From NCBI RefSeq assembly GCF_913774235.1, contig NZ_CAJYDW010000019.1:496001-560000 (forward strand): DNA of 64,000 nucleotides. Direction: 5' to 3'. How positions within the stretch are numbered: the stretch's first letter is position 1; every line of letters starts with the position of its first letter. The notes below the pieces were generated by a model, which searched no databases, was not told where the DNA came from, and was given only the letters and a program-made list of their open reading frames with translations. The position numbers and the translations under genes are program-made. Source of the DNA: an uncultured Pseudomonas sp. Its GTDB lineage: Bacteria; Pseudomonadota; Gammaproteobacteria; Pseudomonadales; Pseudomonadaceae. This document shows positions 13,083 to 22,193 of this stretch, piece after piece.

Positions 13083-14535
13083 GTCGCAAAGCGCCATTCA
13101 GGCCGAAGTTCGGCGTATGCGCAGCATCCGGCGCATCCATTTCGTCGGGATCGGCGGCGTCGGCATGTGCGGTATCGCCGAGGTACTGCTGAACCTGGGC
13201 TACGAAGTCTCGGGATCGGACCTCAAGGAGTCCGCGGTGACCGCGCGCCTGCAGCAGTTCGGTGCGCGCATCTACATCGGCCATCGCGCCGAGAATCTGG
13301 ACCAGGTCGATGTGCTGGTGGTGTCCAGCGCCATCAACAAGTCCAACCCCGAGGTATCCGCCGCCCTCGACCAGCGCATTCCCGTGGTACCCCGCGCCGA
13401 GATGCTCGCCGAGCTGATGCGTTATCGCCACGGCATCGCCGTCGCCGGTACCCATGGTAAGACCACCACCACCAGCCTGATCGCGTCGGTGTTCGCCGCC
13501 GAGGGCCTGGACCCCACCTTCGTCATCGGTGGTCGTCTCAACGCCGCCGGCACCAACGCCCAGCTCGGCACCAGCCGCTATCTGGTGGCCGAAGCCGACG
13601 AAAGCGACGCCAGCTTCCTGCACCTGCAGCCCATGGTCGCCGTGGTCACCAACATCGACGCCGACCACATGAGCACCTACGAAGGTGACTTCAATCGGCT
13701 CAAGCGCACCTTCGTCGACTTCCTGCACAACCTGCCGTTCTATGGCCTGGCCGTGCTCTGCGTCGACGACCCGGTGGTCCGCGAGATCATTCCCCAGGTC
13801 GCCCGGCCCACCGTCACCTACGGCACTGCCGAAGACGCCGACGTGCGCGCCGTGGATATCCGCCAGGAAGGCATGCGCACCCATTTCACCGTGCTGCGCG
13901 ACGGCCATGCGCCCCTAGCCGTGTCGGTCAACATGCCCGGCGTACACAACGTGCTCAACGCCCTGGCCACCATCGCTATCGCTACCGACGAGGGCGTCAG
14001 CGACGAAGCCATCCGCAATGGCCTGTCCGGCTTCCAAGGGGTAGGGCGCCGCTTCCAGGTCTATGGCGACCTGCCGGTCGCCGGTGGCAGCGTCATGCTG
14101 GTGGACGACTACGGCCACCATCCGCGCGAAGTCGCCGCGGTGATCAAGGCCGTGCGCGGTGGCTGGCCGGAGCGCCGGTTGGTGATGGTCTATCAGCCGC
14201 ACCGTTTCAGCCGTACCCGCGATCTCTATGAGGACTTCGTCCAGGTACTGGCCGACGCCAACGTCCTGTTGCTGATGGAAGTCTATCCGGCCGGTGAAGA
14301 GCCCATTCCAGGTGCCGATAGCCGTCAGCTCTGCCACAGCATCCGCCAGCGCGGCCAGCTCGATCCCATCTATGTGGAGCGGGGCGCCAACATCGCGCCG
14401 CTGGTCAAGCCGCTGCTGCGTCCCGGCGACATCCTGCTCTGCCAAGGTGCCGGCGACATCGGTGCCCTGGCGCCCCAGTTGCTCAAGCACCCGCTGTTCG
14501 CCGCTGCCACCGCGCCGGCCGGAGGCTCCTCATGA
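13075..14535 (+). CDS. murC: UDP-N-acetylmuramate:L-alanine ligase MurC
   Basis: 486 residues from the GTG at 13075. Performs the first amino-acid addition to UDP-MurNAc. Visible: Rossmann-like [18 protein letters not shown] loop [32 protein letters not shown] and the C-terminal [10 protein letters not shown] and [12 protein letters not shown]. It ends in ATGA, where the overlapping ATG at 14532 would normally begin ddlB in a pseudomonad; here that start leads only into a 21-codon reading frame. Confidence 0.96.
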   Translation: MVKSQSAIQAEVRRMRSIRRIHFVGIGGVGMCGIAEVLLNLGYEVSGSDLKESAVTARLQQFGARIYIGHRAENLDQVDVLVVSSAINKSNPEVSAALDQRIPVVPRAEMLAELMRYRHGIAVAGTHGKTTTTSLIASVFAAEGLDPTFVIGGRLNAAGTNAQLGTSRYLVAEADESDASFLHLQPMVAVVTNIDADHMSTYEGDFNRLKRTFVDFLHNLPFYGLAVLCVDDPVVREIIPQVARPTVTYGTAEDADVRAVDIRQEGMRTHFTVLRDGHAPLAVSVNMPGVHNVLNALATIAIATDEGVSDEAIRNGLSGFQGVGRRFQVYGDLPVAGGSVMLVDDYGHHPREVAAVIKAVRGGWPERRLVMVYQPHRFSRTRDLYEDFVQVLADANVLLLMEVYPAGEEPIPGADSRQLCHSIRQRGQLDPIYVERGANIAPLVKPLLRPGDILLCQGAGDIGALAPQLLKHPLFAAATAPAGGSS

Positions 14536-14597
14536 GCCGTCAACTTTCTTCTTTCCAGCCGGTGACCTCCGTCGCCGGCGCACACGTGGAGGGCTGA
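14532..14597 (+). pseudogene. 21-codon micro-ORF at the ddlB position (possible deletion scar)
   Basis: The ATG at 14532 overlaps the murC stop and has a strong GGAGG at 14521-14525, yet the frame closes after 21 codons ([21 protein letters not shown]). In P. aeruginosa and P. putida this slot holds ddlB (about 300-320 residues, D-Ala-D-Ala ligase). No part of an ATP-grasp ligase is recognisable in any frame between murC and ftsQ. The micro-ORF may be a remnant of an in-frame ddlB deletion, or a coupling leader that carries ribosomes to the ftsQ ribosome site (GGAGGG at 14587-14592), which lies within its last codons. The sequence alone does not decide between these. Confidence 0.45.
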
Positions 14598-14600
14598 ACC

Positions 14601-15452
14601 TTGGTCGCCACCCTACGTCACAGCCAACCCTTCGGCCGTTCGCGGCAGGTCGAGCCGCGCGGTGCGAGCCGCCTGGTCGCCGAAGAGCCTCTATCGGTCC
14701 GCCTGCCACGCCCGAGCCTGGGGCTGCTCAAGCGCATCCTCTGGCCGTTCCTGCTGCTGGGCCTGGGCTTCGGTACCTACGAAGGCGCCCAGAAGCTGCT
14801 GCCCTACGCCGATCGCCCGATCGCCAAGGTCAGCGTCAAGGGCGATCTGTCCTACCTCAGCCAGCAGGCGGTACAGCAGCGGATCGCGCCCTTCGTGGGC
14901 ACCACCTTCTTCCAGGTCGACCTGGCCGACATGCGCCACGAGCTGGAGACCATGCCCTGGATCGCCCATGCCGAGGTGCGCCGGGTCTGGCCGGACGAGA
15001 TCAGCATCCGCCTGGAAGAGCAGATGCCCATCGCCCGTTGGGGCGACGAAGCCCTGCTGAATAACCAGGGTGAGGCTTTTGCCCCGCAGGATCTGGCCAA
15101 CTATGACAATCTACCGCGGCTGTACGGGCCCAAGCGGGCGCAACAGCAAGTGATGCAGCAGTACCAGATGTTCAGCCAGATGCTCCGGCCGCTCGGTTTC
15201 ACCGTGGCGCGGCTGGAAATGCAGGAGCGCGGCAGTTGGTACCTCACCACCGGTCAAGGCCTGGAACTGGTGTTCGGCCGCGACCAACTGGTGGAAAAGA
15301 TGCGCCGCTTCATGCGCCTGTACGATCAGGTGCTCAGGGCACAGATGGACAATATCGCGCGGATCGACCTGCGCTATCCGAACGGTCTGGCCGTGGCCTG
15401 GCGCGATCCCGCTATCGCCGCCGCCCCCGTGACCGAACCGGCCAAGCATTGA
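14601..15452 (+). CDS. ftsQ: Cell division protein FtsQ (TTG start)
   Basis: 283 residues from the TTG at 14601, eight bases after GGAGGG. The N-terminus ([15 protein letters not shown]) lines up with the start of pseudomonad FtsQ; no ATG is available in frame. Topology is a cytoplasmic tail, one membrane span (about residues 44-62, [18 protein letters not shown]), then a periplasmic POTRA domain ([20 protein letters not shown] through [38 protein letters not shown], split here by family convention) and a beta domain. FtsQ joins FtsB and FtsL in the divisome. Gap to ftsA is 16 bases. Confidence 0.93.
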   Translation: MVATLRHSQPFGRSRQVEPRGASRLVAEEPLSVRLPRPSLGLLKRILWPFLLLGLGFGTYEGAQKLLPYADRPIAKVSVKGDLSYLSQQAVQQRIAPFVGTTFFQVDLADMRHELETMPWIAHAEVRRVWPDEISIRLEEQMPIARWGDEALLNNQGEAFAPQDLANYDNLPRLYGPKRAQQQVMQQYQMFSQMLRPLGFTVARLEMQERGSWYLTTGQGLELVFGRDQLVEKMRRFMRLYDQVLRAQMDNIARIDLRYPNGLAVAWRDPAIAAAPVTEPAKH

Positions 15453-15468
15453 GGAGAAGTTTCTAACT

Positions 15469-16713
15469 ATGGCAAGCGTGCAAAGCGGCAAGATGATCGT
15501 CGGCCTCGACATCGGCACTTCCAAGGTCGTGGCTCTGGTCGGCGAAGTGTCTTCCGATGGTCAGATCGAGATCGTCGGAATCGGCACCCATCCGTCGCGC
15601 GGGCTCAAGAAGGGCGTGGTGGTCAACATCGAATCCACTGTCGCCTCCATCCAGCGGGCCATCGAAGAAGCCCAGCTGATGGCCGGTTGCCGGATCCATT
15701 CGGCCTTCGTCGGCATTGCCGGCAATCACATCCGCAGCCTGAACTCCCACGGTATCGTGGCGATCCGTGACCGCGAAGTGAGCCCCGCGGACATCGAGCG
15801 GGTACTCGACGCCGCCCAGGCCGTGGCCATTCCCGCCGACCAGCGCGTGCTGCACACCCTGGCCCAGGACTACGTGATCGACAACCAGGAAGGGGTGCGT
15901 GAACCCCTGGGCATGTCCGGCGTGCGCCTGGAAGCCAAGGTCCATGTCGTGACCTGCGCCGTCAACGCCGCCCAGAACATCGAAAAGTGCGTCAGACGTT
16001 GCGGCCTGGAAGTCGACGACATCATTCTCGAACAATTGGCGTCGGCCTATTCGGTATTGACCGACGATGAAAAGGAATTGGGTGTCTGCCTCGTCGATAT
16101 CGGCGGCGGCACCACCGATATCGCCATCTTCACCGAGGGCGCCATTCGCCATACCGCCGTGATACCTATTGCTGGCGACCAAGTCACAAATGACATCGCC
16201 ATGGCGTTGCGGACCCCAACGCAATATGCCGAAGAAATCAAGATTCGGTATGCTTGTGCCTTGGCGAAGCTGGCCGGCCCGGGTGAAACCATCAAGGTTC
16301 CCAGCGTGGGTGATCGTCCGCCGCGAGAATTATCGCGTCAGGCCCTCGCAGAAGTGGTCGAGCCCCGTTACGATGAGCTATTTACGTTGGTGCAAGCGGA
16401 ATTGCGCCGCAGTGGTTACGAGGATCTGATCCCGGCAGGGATCGTACTCACCGGTGGGACCGCGAAGATGGAAGGCGCGGTCGAGCTGGCCGAAGAGATT
16501 TTCCATATGCCAGTACGCCTGGGGGTGCCCCAGACGGTGAAGGGACTGACGGATGTCGTCAGCAATCCTATCTATTCCACAGGCGTCGGCTTGTTGCTCT
16601 ATGGTCTGCAAAAACAGACCGATCCTTTGCCGGTTGTTTCTGGCGGATATAGCAGCGAAACCAAATCCACAGTCCTGGAACGCATAAAGCGTTGGGTCCA
16701 GGGCAACTTGTAA
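15469..16713 (+). CDS. ftsA: Cell division protein FtsA (actin-like Z-ring anchor)
   Basis: 414 residues. An actin-fold ATPase that tethers FtsZ filaments to the membrane and signals to the divisome. Motifs: phosphate loop GLDIGTSKVVALVGE near residues 9-23, CLVDIGGGTTDIAIF near 207-221, LTGGTAKMEGAVEL near 327-340. It ends with the amphipathic membrane-targeting helix (ERIKRWVQGNL). A GGAG at 15452-15455 precedes the ATG. It is followed by ftsZ after 54 bases. Confidence 0.96.
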   Translation: MASVQSGKMIVGLDIGTSKVVALVGEVSSDGQIEIVGIGTHPSRGLKKGVVVNIESTVASIQRAIEEAQLMAGCRIHSAFVGIAGNHIRSLNSHGIVAIRDREVSPADIERVLDAAQAVAIPADQRVLHTLAQDYVIDNQEGVREPLGMSGVRLEAKVHVVTCAVNAAQNIEKCVRRCGLEVDDIILEQLASAYSVLTDDEKELGVCLVDIGGGTTDIAIFTEGAIRHTAVIPIAGDQVTNDIAMALRTPTQYAEEIKIRYACALAKLAGPGETIKVPSVGDRPPRELSRQALAEVVEPRYDELFTLVQAELRRSGYEDLIPAGIVLTGGTAKMEGAVELAEEIFHMPVRLGVPQTVKGLTDVVSNPIYSTGVGLLLYGLQKQTDPLPVVSGGYSSETKSTVLERIKRWVQGNL

Positions 16714-16767
16714 TTCACAATTAAACCGCGGCAGTAGGCGAATTATCCGAAAGGAAGAGAGGGGACC

Positions 16768-17949
16768 ATGTTCGAACTCGTAGACAACATTCCACAAAGC
16801 GCCGTGATCAAAGTCATCGGCGTGGGCGGTGGCGGTGGCAATGCCGTCAACCACATGGTCAAAAGCGGTGTAGAAGGCGTCGAATTCATCTGTGCAAATA
16901 CCGACGCCCAGGCACTGAAGAACGTCACATCCCGTACCGTGCTGCAACTCGGCCCAGGCGTCACCAAGGGTCTGGGCGCCGGCACCAATCCGGAAATCGG
17001 TCGCCAGGCGGCCATGGAAGATCGTGAGCGCATCGCCGAAGTCCTCGAAGGCGCCGACATGGTCTTCATCACCACCGGCATGGGCGGTGGCACCGGTACC
17101 GGCGCCGCGCCGATCATCGCCGAGGTCGCCAAGGAAATGGGCATCCTGACCGTCGCCGTGGTCACCCGTCCGTTCCCCTTCGAAGGCCGCAAGCGCATGC
17201 AGGTCGCCGACGAGGGTATCCGTGCCCTGTCCGAATGCGTCGACTCGCTGATCACCATCCCCAACGAGAAGCTGCTGACCATCCTCGGCAAGGACGCCAG
17301 CCTGCTGGCCGCCTTCGCCAAGGCCGACGACGTCCTCGCCGGCGCCGTTCGCGGTATCTCCGACATCATGCAGCGTCCCGGCCTGATGAACGTCGACTTC
17401 GCCGACGTCAAGACCGTGATGGGCGAGATGGGCATGGCCATGATGGGTACCGGCCACGCCAGCGGTCCGAACCGTGCGCGCGAAGCCACCGAAGCCGCTA
17501 TCCGCAACCCGCTGCTGGAAGACGTCAACCTGCACGGTGCTCGCGGTATCCTGGTCAACATCACCGCCGGCCTGGATCTGTCCCTGGGCGAATACGCCGC
17601 CGTGGGTGAGATCATCGAGGACTTCGCGTCCGAGCACGCGACCGTCAAGGTCGGTGCGGTGATCGATCCGGAAATGCGCGACGAGCTGCACGTCACCGTG
17701 GTCGCTACCGGCCTGGGCGCGCGCATCGAGAAGCCGGTCAAGGTGGTGGACAACACCACCCAAACCCTGGCCGCCGCGCGCCAGGAAACGGCCCCGGTCA
17801 ACTACGACGACCTCAAGTACCCGACCTCGATGCGCTCCGGTCGTGGTAGCCAGAATCATGGCGGCTCGGCGGCAGCGGCCAAGGTCAATCCCAACGACGA
17901 TCTGGATTACCTGGACATCCCGGCCTTCCTCCGTCGTCAGGCTGATTGA
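16768..17949 (+). CDS. ftsZ: Cell division GTPase FtsZ
   Basis: 393 residues. Tubulin-like GTPase that forms the Z-ring. The tubulin signature GGGTGTGAAP lies near residues 107-116, the N-terminal nucleotide loop is GVGGGGGNAVNHM near 20-32, and the catalytic T7 segment reads NVDFADVKTVM. A variable, glycine-rich linker (GRGSQNHGGSAAAAKVNPND) leads to the conserved C-terminal tail DYLDIPAFLRRQAD, which binds FtsA and ZipA. AAGGAAGAGAGGGG just before the ATG provides a strong ribosome site, consistent with its high expected expression. Confidence 0.97.
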   Translation: MFELVDNIPQSAVIKVIGVGGGGGNAVNHMVKSGVEGVEFICANTDAQALKNVTSRTVLQLGPGVTKGLGAGTNPEIGRQAAMEDRERIAEVLEGADMVFITTGMGGGTGTGAAPIIAEVAKEMGILTVAVVTRPFPFEGRKRMQVADEGIRALSECVDSLITIPNEKLLTILGKDASLLAAFAKADDVLAGAVRGISDIMQRPGLMNVDFADVKTVMGEMGMAMMGTGHASGPNRAREATEAAIRNPLLEDVNLHGARGILVNITAGLDLSLGEYAAVGEIIEDFASEHATVKVGAVIDPEMRDELHVTVVATGLGARIEKPVKVVDNTTQTLAAARQETAPVNYDDLKYPTSMRSGRGSQNHGGSAAAAKVNPNDDLDYLDIPAFLRRQAD

Positions 17950-18058
17950 TCGGGTATATTACAAGCGCGGGTGTGATTAGTGGGCATCGATTTTCGCTTC
18001 TGTTATCATCGCGATTTCGTTGACCACCATTCGCACCCTGCGACCGAGCGGCCCTGGC

Positions 18059-18973
18059 ATGATTAGACAACGCACCCTCAAGAACACCATCCGCGCGACC
18101 GGCGTGGGCCTGCATTCCGGGGAAAAGGTTTACCTGACCCTGAAACCGGCTCCCGTGGACACCGGCATCGTGTTCCGTCGCACCGATCTCGATCCGGTTG
18201 TGGAAATTCCGGCCTGGGCTGAGAACGTGGGTGAAACCACCATGTCGACCAACCTGTTCAGCGATGACGGCGTCAAGGTCGGTACCGTCGAGCACCTGCT
18301 GTCGGCCATGGCCGGCCTGGGTATCGACAACGCCTACGTCGAGCTGTCGGCGGTCGAAGTCCCGATCATGGACGGCAGCGCCGGTCCCTTCGTCTTCCTG
18401 ATCCAGTCCGCGGGTCTGCAGGAACAGGAAGCGGCCAAGCAGTTCATTCGCATCAAGCGCGAAGTGACCGTCGTCGATGGCGACAAGCGCGCTACCTTCG
18501 TGCCCTTCGACGGTTTCAAGGTGACTTTCGAGATAGATTTCGATCATCCGGTGGTCAACAACCGCACCCAGAAGGCCTCGGTGGATTTTTCGAGCACTTC
18601 CTTCCTCAAGGAAGTCAGCCGCGCCCGTACCTTCGGCTTCATGCGTGACCTGGAATTCCTGCGTTCGCACAACCTGGCCCTGGGTGGCAGCGTCGACAAC
18701 GCCATCGTGGTGGACGAGAAGGGTGTGATCAACGAAGACGGCCTCCGCTACGAGGACGAATTCGTCAAACACAAGATCCTCGACGCCATCGGCGACCTGT
18801 ACCTGCTCGGCAAGAGCCTCATCGGCGAGTTCCGTGGCTACAAATCCGGCCACGCCATGAACAATCGCCTGCTGCGCGCGCTGTTGGCTGATCGCGATGC
18901 CTGGGAAGTGGTGACCTTCGAAGACTCCGGTCTGGCACCCATTTCCTACATGAGACCCGCGGCTGCTGTCTGA
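18059..18973 (+). CDS. lpxC: UDP-3-O-acyl-N-acetylglucosamine deacetylase LpxC
   Basis: 304 residues from the ATG at 18059 ([21 protein letters not shown]); the earlier in-frame start at 18020 is not supported by family length. LpxC is the committed, zinc-dependent step of lipid A synthesis. Zinc ligands lie in [10 protein letters not shown] (His near 78) and in [10 protein letters not shown] (His near 237 and Asp near 241). The 109-base gap after ftsZ contains TATCAT at 18004-18009, a possible -10 element, consistent with the separate promoter lpxC has in other species. A strong terminator follows. Confidence 0.96.
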   Translation: MIRQRTLKNTIRATGVGLHSGEKVYLTLKPAPVDTGIVFRRTDLDPVVEIPAWAENVGETTMSTNLFSDDGVKVGTVEHLLSAMAGLGIDNAYVELSAVEVPIMDGSAGPFVFLIQSAGLQEQEAAKQFIRIKREVTVVDGDKRATFVPFDGFKVTFEIDFDHPVVNNRTQKASVDFSSTSFLKEVSRARTFGFMRDLEFLRSHNLALGGSVDNAIVVDEKGVINEDGLRYEDEFVKHKILDAIGDLYLLGKSLIGEFRGYKSGHAMNNRLLRALLADRDAWEVVTFEDSGLAPISYMRPAAAV

Positions 18974-18985
18974 GCCTGGCTCCAT

Positions 18986-19016
18986 AAAAAAGCCCTGCAG
19001 ATGCAGGGCTTTTTTA
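18986..19016 (+). terminator. Rho-independent terminator after lpxC
   Basis: Perfect GC-rich stem GCCCTGCA (18992-18999) with TGCAGGGC (19002-19009) and a two-base loop, flanked by six A on the left and six T on the right. It can act in both directions, ending lpxC and the convergent hopJ-family operon. Confidence 0.92.
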
Positions 19017-19032
19017 TGGGCGCCGAAAAGCC

Positions 19033-19371
19033 TCAGCGGCGACTCAGGGGCTCACCCTGGAAGCTGACACCGGCCAGGCCATGGGCGATGAGCGCGCGGA
19101 TGTTGCCGTGGTCGCTGCCCTCGGGGGTCTGCAGCACGCTGCGATAGTGCTCGCCAAAGGCCAGCAAGGCTTCCTCATCGCTCAGGCCTTCGAGCTTGGC
19201 CAGGCCCAGGGTCTTGCAGGAACCCTCGTTCTGGCCGGCAGCGTTCTGCACCTCGCCGTTGCGAAAGGCGGTCGGCTGGTAGTGGTAGTGCGCGGCAACG
19301 AAGGCCAGGGTGTCGGCGAAGGCATGAGTGCCGCTGGCGAGGCTCGCGCGGAAGCTGGACAGGTCGCTCAT
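19033..19371 (-). CDS. HopJ-family protein
   Basis: 112 residues that I recognise as the HopJ family (first named as a Pseudomonas syringae type III effector but widespread in non-pathogens, so a housekeeping role is more likely). Characteristic segments: FADTLAFVAAHYHYQPTAF near the N-terminus, EGSCKTLGLAKLEGLSDEEALLAFGEHYRSVL in the middle and HGNIRALIAHGLAGVSF near the end. No signal peptide or membrane span. Its ATG overlaps the stop of the DUF1244 gene by four bases, so the two are translationally coupled. Biochemical function is unknown. Confidence 0.85.
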   Translation of the reverse strand: MSDLSSFRASLASGTHAFADTLAFVAAHYHYQPTAFRNGEVQNAAGQNEGSCKTLGLAKLEGLSDEEALLAFGEHYRSVLQTPEGSDHGNIRALIAHGLAGVSFQGEPLSRR

Positions 19372-19661
19372 TTGGACTGCTGCTCCTGGAAGGCGGCGGC
19401 CTGGGCAGGGCTGGCTTCGGCCTGATACTGGGCCTTCCAGTCGGCATAGGGCATGCCGTAGACCACCTCGCGGGCGTCATCCAGGCTTAACTCCAGGCCC
19501 TTTTCATCGGCCGCGGCCTTGTACCACTTGGACAGGCAATTGCGGCAGAAGCCGGAGAGGTTCATCAGGTCGATGTTCTGTACATCGGTGCGCTTGCGCA
19601 GGTGCTGTACCAGGGTGCGGAAGGCGGCAGCCTCAAGTTCCAGGCGGTCTTGTTCGGTCAT
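19368..19661 (-). CDS. DUF1244 family protein
   Basis: 97 residues, recognised as DUF1244 by LSGFCRNCLSKWYKAAADEKG (shown here up to 21 residues of the family core, positions about 36-56) and VVYGMPYADWKAQYQ near the end. The CRNC pair suggests a metal- or redox-related site, but no function is established that I know of. It starts 15 bases after folM and overlaps hopJ, so it belongs to this minus-strand operon. AGGAG lies close before the ATG. Confidence 0.82.
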   Translation of the reverse strand: MTEQDRLELEAAAFRTLVQHLRKRTDVQNIDLMNLSGFCRNCLSKWYKAAADEKGLELSLDDAREVVYGMPYADWKAQYQAEASPAQAAAFQEQQSK

Positions 19662-19676
19662 GGGTGACTCCTTTGG

Positions 19677-20375
19677 CTAACGACGGCCATGGCGCAGGTG
19701 GCGCCCGCCGTTGACGGTGAAGGTGCTGCCGGTCGCGTATTGGGTCGACAGCAGATAGAACACGGTATCCACGATGGGATCGGCGCCAGGTTCGAAGTCC
19801 AGCAGCGCCTTGTCCAGGGTCGCCTGGCGATAGGCCTCGTCGGCGCCTTCCTTGAAGATCAGTAGGCCAGGCGCGATGGTGTTGACCCGCACGGTGGGGG
19901 CCAGGGCTTCGGCGAAGGACAGCGTCAAGTTGTGCAGCGCCGCCTTGGTAGCGGCATAGCCGATGTGATTGCGGCTGCCACGAGTCGCGCTGTCGTCGCC
20001 GATGTGGATGATGTCGGCGCGCGGCGCGGCTAGGAACAGGTCCTGCAGGCCTAGGTTGAGGTGATAGGGCGCTTCCAGGTGCAGGCGGTAGAGCAGACGC
20101 AGATTGTCCAGGCCGTCTTCCGCCCACACCGAGGCGTTGTGCACGATGCCGCGCAGGGCCTGATGACGTTCGTGCAATTGCTGCAGCAGGGCAGTGCGTG
20201 GCCCCTCTTCGGCCAGATCGACCTGATAGGCCTCGATTTCCAGCTCGCGCAATGGCCCTGGATCGTCGCGGTAGACGGCGATGACCGGTTGACCTGCGGC
20301 GAGCAGCCGACGGGTCAGTGCGAGGCCGACACGGCGATTGGCACCGGTGACCAGAAGGGGAAGGGTTGCTGACAT
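19677..20375 (-). CDS. folM: Dihydromonapterin/dihydrofolate reductase FolM-like SDR
   Basis: 232 residues starting MSATLPLLVTGANRRVGLAL; a longer frame begins at 20444 but the short form fits the family. Short-chain dehydrogenase: cofactor motif TGANRRVG, with the RR pair expected for NADPH-preferring pteridine reductases, VHNASVW, and the catalytic Tyr/Lys in GYAATKAAL. FolM reduces dihydromonapterin to tetrahydromonapterin, the cofactor of phenylalanine hydroxylase in pseudomonads. The folE2 and folX genes that often accompany it are not present here, so the pterin assignment rests on sequence alone; another SDR role is possible. Confidence 0.75.
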   Translation of the reverse strand: MSATLPLLVTGANRRVGLALTRRLLAAGQPVIAVYRDDPGPLRELEIEAYQVDLAEEGPRTALLQQLHERHQALRGIVHNASVWAEDGLDNLRLLYRLHLEAPYHLNLGLQDLFLAAPRADIIHIGDDSATRGSRNHIGYAATKAALHNLTLSFAEALAPTVRVNTIAPGLLIFKEGADEAYRQATLDKALLDFEPGADPIVDTVFYLLSTQYATGSTFTVNGGRHLRHGRR

Positions 20376-20470
20376 GGACGGTACCCGATCCTGATGAGCG
20401 AAGCGGCCAGGGAACTGATTCCCTATTGTACGCATTCGACTCATCAGGCCGCAGGCCTATCCATGGTGGT

Positions 20471-21031
20471 CTAGCGGGCACTGCCTCTGAGGTGGCCGGC
20501 GCGAGAGGGTGAGCCATGCAGCCAGCCTTTGAGCGCGCGGGTGATCAGCGGAATGAAGACGCAGACCATCACCGGTGTGAGGATCAGGGTGCTCAGCAGG
20601 ATGCGCGGCAACAGCGGCAAATGTGTGAGGTAGTCCCCGAAGGCGGCGTTGAACAGCAGCGAGATGGGAAAGAAGGCCAGCCAGACGGCGATGCTCTGCT
20701 TCCAGCGCGGCGGCGCCTGCAGGCCGGTGCCGAACCAGTCGTCCATGCCCTGGGCACGCCGCGCCTGGGGGGCTTCGAACAGGCCTTGGCCACGTTCCAG
20801 CCAATGGCGGCGCGTCTCGGAGTGTTCCCACTCGTCGAGGGTGCGCGGGCAGGCGAAGCGGAAGATGATCTGCACCAGGTTGTCACCGGGCGGTGGGGTC
20901 AGGACACCCGAGCCGAGATAACCGGGGTAGGCCGTCGCCAGGGCTTCGCCTTCGCGCAGCCAGACCAGGAAGGCGTCGTATTGGCCGGCCGCGACGCGGC
21001 GCGCGACCATGAGGGTAACGGGCTGGTTCAT
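20471..21031 (-). CDS. Antibiotic-biosynthesis-monooxygenase-fold membrane protein
   Basis: 186 residues. The first ~100 form an ABM-type ferredoxin-like domain (VTLMVARRVAAGQYDAFLVWL, then GYLGSGVL and FACPRTLDEWEHSETRRHWLE). The C-terminal third has two membrane spans (about 111-131, SIAVWLAFFPISLLFNAAF; about 143-163, ILLSTLILTPVMVCVFIPLI). This soluble-ABM-plus-two-helices layout is common among uncharacterised proteobacterial proteins; no substrate can be named. GGAG precedes the ATG. It is upstream of folM in the same direction with a 95-base gap. Confidence 0.75.
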   Translation of the reverse strand: MNQPVTLMVARRVAAGQYDAFLVWLREGEALATAYPGYLGSGVLTPPPGDNLVQIIFRFACPRTLDEWEHSETRRHWLERGQGLFEAPQARRAQGMDDWFGTGLQAPPRWKQSIAVWLAFFPISLLFNAAFGDYLTHLPLLPRILLSTLILTPVMVCVFIPLITRALKGWLHGSPSRAGHLRGSAR

Positions 21032-21245
21032 GCATCAACTCCGGGCGATCGGGCCGGATAGGCCGGATGCCGTCAAGCTGCCGGATAGGCGAGCGAGGTG
21101 GCGAAAGAATGCCTGGGGTAGCAGGCGCCGCTAGCATAGCAAGCCTTGAGACAGCGTGGCAGCGCCTGACGTTTCCAGGATGGTCGGGGCGCAAAAACGA
21201 CCTCGTTCGAGGCATACTGGCCGGCCGTCACAGCTTGAGGTCTGC

Positions 21246-21707
21246 ATGAAAGTCGCACTCTTGAATGGATCGGTATTCGGCACCGCGGAAGACATAGCGC
21301 GCCAGGTGAAGACTCGGCTGACCGCGGCGGGGCATGAGGTCTGGCATCAGCCGAATGCCGATCTCGCCGCGCTGGAGGCCTTCGCCCCCCAGGCGCTGCT
21401 GGCCATCACCTCGACGACCGGCATGGGTGAACTGCCCGCCAACCTGGAAACCCTGTACTTCCAGCTGCGCGATCGCCTGCCGCCGTGGCGCGGCCGGCCG
21501 GGCGCCGTGCTGGCGCTGGGTGATTCCAGCTATGGCGATACCTATTGTGGCGGCGGCGAGTTGATGCAGGAACTGTTCGTCGAATTGGGACTGCGTGAGC
21601 TGCTGCCCATGCTGAGGGTCGATGCCAGCGAGACGGTGACGCCGGACGTGGACGCCGCGCGCTGGGCCGACCAGGTGGTAGCGGCCCTGGCGACCGACGT
21701 TGCCTGA
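21246..21707 (+). CDS. Flavodoxin-like FMN protein (MioC/YqcA type)
   Basis: 153 residues from the ATG at 21246. Flavodoxin fold: NGSVFGTAEDIARQV is the FMN phosphate loop, followed by STTGMGELPANLE and LALGDSSYGDTYCGGG, which contact the isoalloxazine ring. Length and the short phosphate loop resemble MioC/YqcA proteins, whose partners are poorly defined (MioC has been linked to biotin synthase electron supply). It stands alone, divergent from the ABM gene. I leave the symbol empty because mioC and yqcA cannot be separated by eye. Confidence 0.85.
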   Translation: MKVALLNGSVFGTAEDIARQVKTRLTAAGHEVWHQPNADLAALEAFAPQALLAITSTTGMGELPANLETLYFQLRDRLPPWRGRPGAVLALGDSSYGDTYCGGGELMQELFVELGLRELLPMLRVDASETVTPDVDAARWADQVVAALATDVA

Positions 21708-21809
21708 CGGGCAAAGAAGCGTTACGCGCCCAGCCAGCGGCTGAGGCATCCCGGTGGCTGTCCTCGACCCACCGGCCTGCGTATCCTTGCAGGCTGAATT
21801 CTTTGCGAG

Positions 21810-22193
21810 ATGGGGCCCTGGGTGAATAGATATCTGCGCCTGGCTCTGGAACTGTGCGCCCTGGGGGCGCTGTGGGGGTTGGGCACGCTGTTGGCGAATT
21901 ACTTCGCCTGGCCGGTACCGGGAGGCGTGGTGGGCTTGGTCATGTTGCTGCTCCTGCTGGCAGCGCGGATCGTCGAGCCGGAGTGGCTGCAGGGTGGCGT
22001 CCGATTGTTGCTGGGCGAGATGCTGCTGTTCTTCATTCCGGCCCTGCTGAGCCTGCTCGACTATGGCCCCCTGCTGCGTCAGGAGGGGGTACGTATTCTG
22101 CTGGCGATCCTGCTCAGCACCGTGCTGACCATGGTGGCCACCGCCCTGACGGTGGACTTCATGTTCCGCCGCCGAGGACGTCGCGATGCTTGA
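21810..22193 (+). CDS. lrgA: CidA/LrgA family holin-like protein
   Basis: 127 residues with four membrane spans. CidA/LrgA proteins act with an LrgB partner in control of murein hydrolase export, lysis, or pyruvate and metabolite transport, depending on species. The family core GTLLANYFAWPVPGGVVGLVML is recognisable (residues about 25-46), as is LLLGEMLLFFIPALLSLLDYG. The start could instead be the GTG at 21822. It overlaps lrgB by eight bases. Confidence 0.88.
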   Translation: MGPWVNRYLRLALELCALGALWGLGTLLANYFAWPVPGGVVGLVMLLLLLAARIVEPEWLQGGVRLLLGEMLLFFIPALLSLLDYGPLLRQEGVRILLAILLSTVLTMVATALTVDFMFRRRGRRDA

